A stretch of DNA of 64,000 nt from Catonia carolina (taxonomy: Eukaryota; Arthropoda; Insecta; Hemiptera; Achilidae). This document shows, piece by piece, positions 12,738 to 22,963 of the stretch. Where the stretch lies: the NCBI GenBank assembly GCA_035578175.1, contig JAQMRL010000001.1, forward strand, positions 56,939,553 through 57,003,552, written 5' to 3'. Positions within the stretch are counted from its first letter, which is position 1. The number at the start of each line of letters is the position of its first letter. The notes beneath the pieces are model-generated. The model did no database searches. It saw only the letters and a list, made by a program, of their open reading frames with translations, and was not told the DNA's origin. The position numbers and the translations under genes were made by a program.

Positions 12738-13150
12738 GTGTTTTTTTTTTTGGCCAGCATGAGACCACTTTAGTCAACCATAAGAAGGGTTTTTCAGCCT
12801 TCTGTTTTACCAATATTTCTTCATCCTTTCAGGTTATGCCTGTCTTTCTCTTCCTGAAATCACCCTTCGTACTTGTTGTCTATTTATTCTCGATCGTAAC
12901 GTTGTTTGTTTCTTAATGTTATCATTACTCTTTCAGAGTTTTTCTATGATTCGACTTGAAAATCTGTTTCGAGGTGTTCTAATTAAATTTCCTTAGAAAG
13001 AAATTAGTTTTTTCCTGATTGTGATGGTTACAGATTCTATCTCTTTATACTTACATTGTTTCATTGGGGAGAATCCTACAGTGTTCATCTTTCTGAGAAT
13101 TTTATAAATGCAAGTTCTCAAAACTTTGTAAACTAACATGGTAAACAACA
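12738..13150 (-). mobile_element. LINE 3' end, minus strand, with plausible TSD
   Basis: Read on the minus strand, a broken frame gives LRKMNTVGF, then YKEIESVTITIRKKLISF, GNLIRTPRNRFSSRIIEKL, a basic RQQVRRVISGRERQ patch, RMKKYW, and a 3' end GGCC followed by an A-run (plus-strand T-run at 12,741-12,751). The order ‘ILRKI - Y--IE-ITDTIRKRRI-FYGHL-RM--NR’ is that of the C-terminus of endonuclease/RT LINEs. ACTTTGTTGTT occurs on both sides, at 12,727-12,737 and 13,151-13,161, as an 11-bp candidate TSD. A few bases (CAC) separate the A-run from the repeat. Dead, 5'-truncated copy. Confidence 0.65.
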
Positions 13151-13161
13151 ACTTTGTTGTT

Positions 13162-14100
13162 ATTAGGCATACAACAACTTTGTCATCACATATTAGTGTG
13201 ATGACGAATGGTGGTGGATAAATGGCATGACTGACTTATACCAGCAGATCACCCATTAGTGTTACTACCGATGATCAAATAATAAACAAATTAGGCTTCT
13301 TTACCTTAAATAGTTATCAGGTCTTTGTTTAGATGATAATACTAAAGGTTATTTGACCAAAGCCTAAGAAGGTCTTTGTTTTATACGTTTGGTAGTGTTT
13401 TAGGAGGATTGTTTGGAAGAATGTAAGCATTTGTCAAACTAAATTTTTTATGTCTGTCTAACTTACGGTGAAATTTCTGCCAGAAATTTTTATTTAGTGT
13501 GTCTTATGCGTCGTATTTGTTAGGTGATTATGATGCAATGTTTTTTTAATACCAAGAAAAGACCTTAATGAATCGCCGAAACTTAGACTAAATAGACTGC
13601 AAGTGAGTAATATTACTTGCTCTTGCTGAACGATTAAATATGATTAGTAAACAAATATTTGAATAAAATTTCTTAGGTCACTATTGTAATATCAGAAAGT
13701 CATGTAATCTGTTCCATTTATTGCATTTTAATTTGAAATATTTTATTCTGTTCGGTTTAGTAGAGGGAATTGGAATCATACAAATTGAATGTTTTTAGAA
13801 ATATTTAGCGAACATAGTTGTGCCAGAACTTGTAGTTTACTAAGAATGAATCTAAGATGTAAAATTTAAATTCTCTGATAGATAAGTATTGTGGTCTGTA
13901 ATAATTTGTTGACAATTTTATTATTTGTACGAGTTGTTGCGAACGTTGAACGTAAATAGTACGTAAGCAAGGTCAGAATGCAACTGATTAAAAACATGAA
14001 AGGGGGTTTTTCTAAGAAAGAAATCTGCGTAGAAACAGAATAAAATAAACATCATGCAAATACCGGATTTCGTGAAAGGTCGTAAGGGTTGATATAGAAT
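13162..14100. other. AT-rich non-coding stretch
   Basis: Nothing recognised. Confidence 0.5.
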
Positions 14101-14520
14101 TGAACTACCGTATTAGGTAAGGTGCTCTGTGCAATCAGAGAACGAACCGTTTTGTATGTGAGGTTCTGTAAACGTAAGCGTAGGTTGGAGCACGCTTACG
14201 AAGGCAAACATTGTTGTGTACTCCGACCGATGAATATGTACGGCAATTTAACGTAAGGTAACCTTTGTGTTTGTGTGTATGTTTGTGGAATATGTGTGTT
14301 TGTGTAATATTTGAGTGATAGTACTCCTCCATCAGGCAGGTTTAGATCAATAGAACTGAATGGAAGGGAATTTCCGACATCAGTCATCGCACTTTGAACC
14401 TATACCTCCCACACCCCTCACATCGCATTGTATCAACCATGATCACTACTCCCTCTACCGTTATCATCCGTGCACCCGCCTCCTTGATACCCCTTCCTTT
14501 CCAGTCACTATCATTTTATG
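14101..14520. other. GC-richer unassigned segment
   Basis: It has noticeably higher GC than its surroundings, a GT-rich patch (14,264-14,312) and a C-rich stretch (14,400-14,510). Short frames on the minus strand look accidental. It is probably an old interspersed repeat, but no terminal structure or protein similarity was found. Confidence 0.3.
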
Positions 14521-14794
14521 ATAAATGATACGGTACCCGAAATAAAATTTGCAATAAATCATTTTTCAAGATATAACAATATTTCTAACACCGGTTTATT
14601 ATTATTTAAATTGAGTTCATCTTTCCAGACAAGCCATATGAAACTTAATTACTTAATGACTTAAGTTCTTTAGTTTGAACTTGAATATCATGACACGTGT
14701 AGAATTTACTTTAATCTAAAAATAATCGTTGACTATTGCATCATAAAGTAAGTATCAGTAGTTTAAAAAATAATCTAATCAAAGGTTTTTCCGC

Positions 14795-15110
14795 ATAAAA
14801 ATCTCATTAAATTCATGTGGACGTACGAGCGGCAAGCATATAACTTGGCAAAACCATCTGTCATAGGTCAAATCCAAAAGATTTAAATCAAAGTCTATCT
14901 AACATAGGAAGCACTCCTTCCTACGTTTTACACTCAGCACTTTACACGGACTTTCATGTAGATTAACGATTCTTAGACAGTATCGTAGAACTAAGGACAG
15001 ACTATTTAATTAGAACCCTCTTGTACCTAAGTGCTTCAGTTGATGGACATCTCCCAGGTAACCCTCTCAGACACCTACACAGGCGATGGAGTAGAAATAT
15101 TTTAAGCTAA
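14795..15110 (+). pseudogene. Jockey-clade RT C-terminal remnant
   Basis: The frame starts KNLIKFMWTY, continues through AKPSVIGQIQKI and IKVYLT, then APSYV in a shifted frame. From 14,910 one frame (one internal stop) runs PSYVLHSALYTDF to GHLPGNPLRHLHRRWSRNIL and a stop at 15,108-15,110. These are the thumb-end ‘PIWTYG’, ‘IQRFQSKVLR’, ‘APSYVSN-LH-D’ and C-terminal ‘LPGNP-R-LHRRW’ blocks. The same ending is seen at about 55.6 kb, so the two belong to one subfamily. SINE copy 2 starts about 15 bp beyond its stop on the opposite strand. Confidence 0.75.
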
Positions 15111-15126
15111 ACTACAATAAATGTAT

Positions 15127-15430
15127 TTTTAAAAATTCCTAATTTTTGTAAGTTGCAATCAGTTCAATTTAGGACAATAAACAATCACATGACCCAATGA
15201 GATGAGGATGATTTGTATGACGTGTAAAAGAGGTGTAGTCTTGTGCAGGCTTAGGCCGGTCATTCCTGAAAGGTATGGTTAATTAAACCATACCATGAAA
15301 GTCTACCGGTAACAACTATCTAGTATTCAGATCCGTATAAAATCCTTTATAGGTTTACATTTACTAGGATTTGAGCCATGGAACCTTCGTCTTTGAAAAT
15401 CAGCTGTTAAAAAACTGACTAAATGCATAA
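15127..15430 (-). mobile_element. tRNA-derived SINE, copy 2 (family A)
   Basis: The reverse complement matches the copy at 221-550 over roughly 300 bp. It includes the B-box region (GGCTCAAATCCTAGT on the minus strand), the GGATCTGAATACTAG block, the TTACCGGTAG block, the CACGTCATAC block and the tail AAATTGAACTGATTGCAAC. The A-box end is truncated or diverged near 15,430. A 9-bp inverted repeat, GGTATGGTT…AACCATACC, lies inside at about 15,281-15,294. Two copies in opposite orientation establish it as a dispersed repeat. Confidence 0.8.
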
Positions 15431-18327
15431 GCTTACGTATCTTTTTACTTTATTTTGTTTACTTTACAATCTGTTATTACAGTAACGATTAAAAAATTTG
15501 AAGTTAAAATGTAAAATTCATTGCTGTGCAGAGGTCTTAGTGCTGATACCTATTTATACGATTTAAACCATCTCCATCGAAATATTTTTTTTATAAACAA
15601 ATGTTTATGTAACGTTAGAGTTCTCCTTAAAATTTATATTACATGATTATAATATCTATATTTTTCTCTAGTTGTTAAATTTTACAGTTATAAAATTTCC
15701 ATAAATAAGTTAGAAAAAATAATTTTTACACTACTTATGTTGCCGCTGACAATATTATAATTATTTATTCGTTATCTTAAGGTTTTTATAAAATATTTAA
15801 AATATGAGGCCTACTTCTGAAGTATTTGTAAGTCAGTTTCAAAGTTATACACTGAATACACTATAACTGATTTTATTGAACGTTACCGTGTCAATTTAGC
15901 ACTTTAAACTCTCTTGTCTGTATTGTTTTATATTAGAAATTCCGTGGAGAAGCCGTATAACAAATTAAAACATAAATCGTTATTACTGCTGAATAAAGAG
16001 TGTCTAACAAATGAAGTGCAGTGCATATTAGTAAAAAAATTAATATATTATTTTTTAACTTTGTCTGTATTTTAAGGTTTTGGGATTCGTGGGCTCAAAT
16101 TATTTAATAACTTTTAATATGAAGAAAAATTAAGAAAATATATGGAATTTTGTTAAGTGTGTCAATTAACCTTTAATCCAATCATGTCTTTCAGTGTTTC
16201 CATACTTGAAAATCTAAAAATGTAAGTCTAACTATAAAAATCTTAAAGAAAACATACATTTTTTTTTAAAACAATACCATCATTAAACACATTGGGTGAG
16301 TGTACAAGTTTACATTATATATTTTTGCAGCCATTCTTTCTAACACTTCTTCTATTCACCAGTTGTAAGAAAAATTGCGTCTATATAACTGACAAAATAA
16401 AGAAATTAGCTCGTTTTGCTTTTCTTTGGTAGGACTACCTCATGAATAGTTATAGAGTTACTTTTCACTGACTTACGGAACAATAAGTTACGGGTAGTAA
16501 ACTTTACGCGTAGTTGACTAAAGAAAGAAAGCCGTAAAATGGCTTAATTATATTTCTGAAACTTTAACTTTTTTCTTTGAAGATTTATTAACTGAAGTAA
16601 TTTGGATCGTTACGTTTTATTTTTACTGGATTTATTTATTGGTTCTGTATATTAGGCTTCATTTTAATTTTTTTTATTATTTACTACCTTTTCTTGACAG
16701 TGGTTACACTAAAACTACCGATATTACTCAATAGACCACATAATATTTGCATTAAATTTTTAGTTCTGACTACGAGTACCAGAGAGTTCAGTTTTAGTTT
16801 AGTTGTGTTATTTAACACAAAGATGCAACGTAGATGTTTCAAGCAAACAAGCCCGCTGTACTTTCAGTTAATTAGAAACTCAAACCTTATACAAACCACG
16901 AAACCTCAACAAATTCAAGATTCATGGAATTACGGAATGTACACACATTTTCTACTTGTACACTACAACTTAGTAAAAGATATATTGACTAACTTTCTTT
17001 GATAAAATGTTTGTTGCCTTTTTATTATTTATTTCTAAACTAGACGATAACTTGCGTTTCACAATAATCGACATTAACTATTAGAATAGCAGATCTATTG
17101 TAATTGTAATTGAATTAGTAGAAATTTTGTTGAGTAATGGCCAGCGATTTTACTTAATTGCCCAACACCTGAAGATATATTTTGAAGTAGCATTTACATT
17201 CCAACTAAACTATTTATAATTCTATAATTATAAAAATATAGACTACAATTTTATTCTGAAGTTAGCAGCTATAGTATAAAATCATGTGAATGCGAGCTTC
17301 TACCTAACAGCCGACATTGCCATACATACAATAACAGTGTATAGGGCTACTATGATTGGTCTGAGCAAGTTAAGCGATAAAAATATTACCTCATTTATAT
17401 TGTTTCTCTCCTTTATTGCACATCATTATAAATCCTAACTTATCAATTAGTTGCGATTCCTAATATTTAAACTAAAAAGATTGTGAGAATTCACTTGATT
17501 TTAATGGTTATCGTAGTTTGTAAACATAAAGTTTCTTTTTAATTGTTTTAATTTTTACTGATTATTTTGCGAAGCTGTGTTTTTATTACTAATTTAATAT
17601 ATATAAATACTTTTAAAATCAGTGATTTAACTAAACCTCGTAATATTGTAATGTATCGTTTGTGTCATCTTTATTGATTTATTTTTTCTGAATTTGTTTT
17701 TAAATTCCTATAAAAGGTTATTGTAGTATACTGACGGGGGAAACGAATCAATGAAAAAAAATATATATATCTGCACTTCTTGAAAACACGACTGGTATTC
17801 AAAGAGCTGCAACTATGATTAACAAGAGTTGCAATTAAGTCCGTTTAAACGATCTTGAGAAATCTAACAGCTCCGCAACCACAAAAGCTCACATTTCCGT
17901 GATTTTAATAAAATTAGAGGTTGGCATTTGCAACTTTCTGCATGTGTTGCTGTCAAAAACATCTGTATGAACGGCCTCCTACTTGGGGACAACAGAAATA
18001 GATATAGATATTAAGAGTACTAATCACTTGTTGACCTTCACTGTCCTAACAGTGACTTTCCATCTGTTTCCTCTGTGTCTTACCTTAATATCCTTTGATC
18101 AGGAGAGTAGATTGTCCTGGATAAAAGTGCTCAGCTGTTAAAGGATATTAGAAAGGTAGTAGAAGTCAACGATGACTAGTAATATACTAGGCTATCTCCC
18201 ACTACAATCCTCTTCTATTATCTCGTTTACAAAGCACTTTAATGGCAAGTGTATATATTTTTTATTATTAACATAAATATTGTCTAAGGCTGATTTACAT
18301 AACTCGCATTACTAGAATATTATGTAT
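15431..18327. other. AT-rich non-coding stretch
   Basis: No gene recognised. The block at about 17,780-18,190 is less AT-rich and may be an old repeat, but I could not classify it. A 102-codon frame at 16,694-17,002 shows no domain. Confidence 0.45.
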
Positions 18328-18420
18328 ATTTTGTCACTCTTTATCTTTAGATAAAGATAGGTATATTATATTTAGATAAAGATATATTATATTTTATCTT
18401 TAGATAAAGAGTGACAAAAT
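18328..18420. repeat. Complex inverted repeat with internal units
   Basis: 19-bp perfect arms, ATTTTGTCACTCTTTATCT at 18,328-18,346 and its reverse complement at 18,402-18,420, enclose a 55-bp centre. The centre repeats TTTAGATAAAGATA-like units about 20-25 bp apart, each partly self-complementary (ATCTTTAGATAAAGA). It could extrude as a long stem. It might be the remains of a foldback element or a hairpin-driven local amplification. No flanking TSD is clear. Confidence 0.8.
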
Positions 18421-21400
18421 AGTTTAGGAGTCTATCTAAAATATAACTGAATTTTTAGATTACGCATTGCTAAAATCTGTAACCCGTAATTTTCAGTCAG
18501 AACATCAAGATTTTTAAGTACAGTTATTTGTTGCGCATTTTGAAGGATTTAGTCTGTTAATTTTGTTTTATTTTATGCCCAATTTAAAACTTTTTTGTCA
18601 TCCTTGTTAACTAATAGCTAATTAGACTAATTGCGCTTTTTGGGTTATTTATGCGTGGTTTGTAACTAATAGAGAAATCGATGATGTCCGTGTGTTTTAC
18701 ATGAGATGACGAGCACTAATTGAGTAATCGGAGTATGTTAGTCTAATTTATGTCGTCTACGTTAAATTAATAAATAAATCAAGACATACACGATATTTAA
18801 AAAATTTAAAATATGTACATGTGTGAAAATTTTGGCATGTTAATTTAAAAATTTTACAGAAAATTGATTTTACAACGAGTAAAACTATTTTTGGAGGTTA
18901 CACCAAACTAAATGGCTGCCAATAAAATAAATGAATGAAGCAGACTAAGACAGAACAACCGTAAGGTCTCAAAAATAATTTTTTAAGCAATTATTCCAAC
19001 AGTTTTTTTTGTGTTGTTCCTAACAATTTGAGAAGTTGTTTAGTTTCGAAAATAGACTGCTTTGAAAAATTAAACAACGTATAAACTTTTGACAGTTATT
19101 TGAAATTTTCAAGTACCTAGTAGTAATTTTTTCCCAATGAATTTAATATAAATGGAATAACAACGAAAAAGCAAAATAATACAATCGCAAGTATTACATG
19201 AATCTGGTAATTTATGTAACGGTTACCTAAAGGTTACTAGCCGTAAAAAATAACAATGAAAGTTTCCATTTCATTTGTTCTTTAGACTTTTCAGATTATC
19301 ATCAGATAAAAGTTATTTTTAGAAAATAAACTCTGGCTTTCTTAAATACAACGAATTATTATAATTTGAAATACACTTTACCAGGATTTTTCTTGGAAAC
19401 GAATTTATTAATATTTATGACGTTGGGTGAAGGGTTTATTTTGTATTTTATTATGCACAGTAAAAACATGGCTAAGTAATATTAACTTTATTCATTTTTT
19501 TAATTTATATTTTATGAAAACCTTCTTTACAATCATAGCCTATATGGGCAACTGATGTAAATATAGGCCCTGCAGATTCATGAATGCACCAAGGCAAGCA
19601 ACCTGAATGCTAAATGCCAAATATTCCTAAACAAGGTGTTTTGAAAATATTGTAATCACTCCTTGAAATGCCTAGAACAGTGATATTTAAAGTGATTCGT
19701 AAGTGACTTCAGTAGCTGAAAAATTGTGTAAGTGTGTCAAGAAGCACAATGATTGTCTTTACGACCATTTTAATACTTAAATCACTTAAACTGTTGGATA
19801 TTAATGTAATAGGTAGGCTACTGAAGAGAACAAAGGCATTTAATGTATTTAATACAGTAAAATTAAAACTAATAAAACTATGAGATAAAAGTTTTAAAAT
19901 AAAATTTAAGTTATAGATAAGATATAAATCATAGATGTACGTTTCTAAAATAAGATTTAAGTACATATATATAAAATTAAGTTGATGTAAGTCGCAAATA
20001 TGTTGCTGTGTCAGTTAAATCATAAAATAAATGTTAGCGCCCGTGGATGACTGCATAATTGTTGGTGGTAGGAATAACATCGTTAAAAAACTGTTCACAA
20101 GTTTTAATAACAAGTTGTATCGGATTTGAAATAAAATATTTAAAAAAAATTCATGAAGTTTCTTTTGTACGACTTTGAAAATTTAAGAGTTAACTAATAA
20201 TATTTTAAAGTAAAATTTGTATAATATTCCATTGCATTGTGGAAATTGTATACATTTTGTGAGGAACAGCATTCATAAGTTAGGTTTCTTTAAGACATAT
20301 TTTAATGCGATTTTAGAGTTGAAAGGAGAAGAATGTGTGTTAAGGTTGAAATGAGTGCAGGAGTTGGAAGTGTGGGAGTGTAGAAAGCCCTACTACTAAA
20401 GCAGAAGGAACATGGGCCACCACAGGAACTGAGCTGAATATCGCCTGGAATTTAGAATTTTCACTGCTTCAATAACTGAAGTAAGCACTTCATAGTTGAA
20501 ATACCATCAAGTGACACTACCACCACCATTATCCATAATCCACTACCAGAACCCCACCGGATGCATATTTCTTTTATATGAAAATAAAATATTTCCATCC
20601 ACATAAATTCTGTGAATTTTTAATACGAGATGAATATTTTTCGTTGTGAATAAAATATTTTCCTTCCATGCTATGATACATTTTTCAATACTTCAATATT
20701 TAGGGTATATGTAAACTGTTGTAATAAAAGCATATTGTTAAACTGCTTATATGAATGGTATACCCATTTAAATAATTATTCAATTATGATACATTCAATA
20801 AATTATCATGTTATTTAGAGCGTAATAATACATTTCCATCCGTAAACAAAAGAAGAATTTCAGTAAGAACAAACCTCATTATTGGAATAAATGCTTCATT
20901 TGTTTTTCTCTACGATAATTACTGCATAGTAGTATATAAATTTAAAAAAATAGTTTAAAAGCTTATTGCTAACATCAAAGGGGAACATCGAATGAATAAT
21001 TGTTCATTGTTTTTTCCCCAGTTTTCTCGGTTTCTCACATCACCTCACATTTTCTAGATATCACTTTCAGCATATTATTACCGAGTTTTTTAAATTCAGT
21101 TCTTTGGAAATAACCAAAAACAATATTCATTGGTTTATGTTAGTTGCTTTCTTTATACCGCTTATAACGGATATGGGTGCCAAGTTTCAGAACTGTATTT
21201 TTGAAGAGGTATAAAAACAAAGAAAAATATGTATTGCCTTATGGCAGTTACTCCTATATCATTCCTACAAGTGGTCGTACAAGTGGTACATGTGGTCGAA
21301 ATGTAAATGGTTTAAATTTTCTGCCTGATTCCTCAAGGAACAAATGTCCTAAATTTCAGCTCTCTAGGTGATCGGGGATTTTAAAAAATTGTGATCGATT

Positions 21401-21717
21401 TAATTATTTTCTATGAAATAGCGTTCCGTCCGGCGTTCTTATTTTTTTTGAAATCAGGTTGTAAAAGTATATTTTATTTAAAAGATTTATGCAAACCTTT
21501 AGAAAAACGCTAGTTTATAAAGAATGGGAACAGGCATTAAAGGTTTTTCCACCTTGGTTTGACCAGTTGTAATGTATGATTTAGACTGGTGGACCCTGAT
21601 TATTTAGCAGATGTCAAAAAGAGCCTGGTTAGATGAAATCGTTAAGACCATTTATTAGGGTATCTATTGCCGGTCGATAAAATAAATTAAAATATTAGTC
21701 ATGAACTTAATGTGCTA
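18421..21717. other. AT-rich non-coding stretch
   Basis: No recognised gene. The GC-richer patch at about 20,310-20,570 ends in a CCA/CCACC-rich run, with no protein match found. At 21,259-21,302, ACAAGTGGTCGTACAAGTGG is a short local direct repeat. Confidence 0.4.
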
Positions 21718-21762
21718 GGAACAATATTTGAAATATATTGTTCCAAATATTTCCATATTTGG
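21718..21762. repeat. Two adjacent small hairpins
   Basis: GGAACAATAT (21,718-21,727) pairs with ATATTGTTCC (21,735-21,744) across a 7-nt loop. CCAAATAT (21,743-21,750) pairs with ATATTTGG (21,755-21,762) across 4 nt. The two stems share two bases. The function is unknown and AT-rich sequence makes such pairs fairly common. Confidence 0.6.
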
Positions 21763-21774
21763 AAATACTGGCCA

Positions 21775-21985
21775 GCATTCATTTAGGGCGGATGACATAT
21801 AAATCGAAAGCCCAAAGAAGTATTTCCTTACAAGCCACATGCGCAACGCGGTATTGGACGTACTCGGAACAGATGACCATCCCAACTTCTCTAAGAAATG
21901 GAAGATTACTAAGTTGAAGATTGCAATGGCCAGGAGGCCCAATCCGTATTTTTGTTATGATAATGATAATGACTTTATGACGATA
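21775..21985 (+). other. Unassigned coding-like segment with ATGATA-type tail
   Basis: A less AT-rich block is open on the plus strand from about 21,840, with HMRNAVLDVLGTDDHPNFSK and then a basic KWKITKLKIAMARRPNP, followed by an (ATGATA)n-like microsatellite. The minus strand is also open. A basic C-terminus followed by simple repeats is typical of LINE 3' ends, but the protein is not one I recognise, so this is only suggestive. Confidence 0.25.
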
Positions 21986-22297
21986 ATGAATTTTAAAAGA
22001 CAATTGTAATGGAACAAACTTTTCTTTTTGTGTCAAAAATTTTCTCATATTTTCATAAATTCCTAATCATAAAGCTTTGATTTAGTAACGCAAATGTTAC
22101 TGTACAAAGTTGAACAAGTGTATTGGTATATGAAGTACATTATAATGTTTGACTACTTTTAAGCCTGCTTTATTAGAATTTAGAGTACTCCTTAAAACTC
22201 TACTTTAAATTTATGTGTTATTTGATGTAGTAATTTAAATTAGAAAATTAATTTTAGAATAGAAATTGATTTTAACACTTACATTTTAATGTAAAAT

Positions 22298-22899
22298 TTA
22301 TGGCTACATATTTTGAGTAAATGTTTTAATATGAAAATTTCAAGAAAGAAAACAAAAATAATGGCTTTCCAGGGGAAATGGCCAATAAGGTCCAAGATAA
22401 TGATTGACAATACTATTTTTGACCAAGTGAGCAATTTTAAATATCTTGGTTGTGACATAACATACGACCAGGATAAAGATGTCCAGCAAAAAATAACAAA
22501 GTTCAGCTCGGTATGTGGGGCAATAAGTAGGTCCCTGAAGAACAAAGCTAGGAAGGATACGCTAATGAAATTTTATAGAGTTATGGCGATACCTACCTTA
22601 GCTTATGGAAGTGAAGTGCTGTCTAAGAAACAAGAATCCAAGATTCAAGCAGCAGAGATGAAATTTCTTAGACATATAAAGGGATGAACAGAGAAGATCG
22701 CTTCAGGAACGAAGTAATAAGGGAGGAATGTGGAACACAACCGCTAGCTGACATAATCAAGCAATACAAAGGAAAATGGTCAGAACATCTTTTCAGAATG
22801 CCGCAAGACCGCCTTCCTTTGAACGCATGGCATCATATACCAAGGGGTAGAAGAGGTATTGGAAGACCGAGGAGGAGATGGACGCCGGAACAGGCTTAG
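22298..22899 (+). pseudogene. LINE RT C-terminus, frameshifted
   Basis: The first part (frame at 22,298-22,687) reads ISRKKTKIMAFQG (after the YADD motif), NFKYLGCDI (thumb), AIPTLAYGSEVLSKKQ and IQAAEMKFLRHIKG, then a stop at 22,685-22,687. The reading continues in another frame from 22,684: NREDRFRNEVIREE, KWSEHLFRMPQDRLP, and a basic GRRGIGRPRRRW near the end at 22,899. Normally KG-CTR-DR-RNE is continuous, so a small deletion around 22,681-22,687 caused the break. Palm motifs are lost by truncation. The family encodes an endonuclease/RT that inserts by target-primed reverse transcription. Confidence 0.85.
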
Positions 22900-22925
22900 C
22901 TCACAGCTAAAATAGCCTAATCCAT

Positions 22926-22950
22926 GACGACGACGACGACGACGACGACG
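22926..22950 (+). repeat. (GAC)n simple-repeat tail
   Basis: About eight GAC units form the 3' tail of the LINE copy. The right TSD begins within the last unit. Confidence 0.9.
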
Positions 22951-22963
22951 ACATTTTAATGTA

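Larger units (their letters stand above)
22294..22950 (+). mobile_element. 5'-truncated LINE with 13-bp TSD and (GAC)n tail
   Basis: ACATTTTAATGTA occurs at 22,281-22,293 and again at 22,951-22,963, exactly bounding the element. Coding similarity starts at the left boundary and the right boundary is a (GAC)n array (22,926-22,950) in place of poly(A). A short simple-repeat tail is known for several LINE clades. The identical TSD indicates that the insertion event is well preserved, although the coding region has a frameshift. Confidence 0.85.

Noticed and set aside
16694..17002. 102-codon frame
   Set aside because: No recognisable domain; composition typical of random AT-rich sequence.
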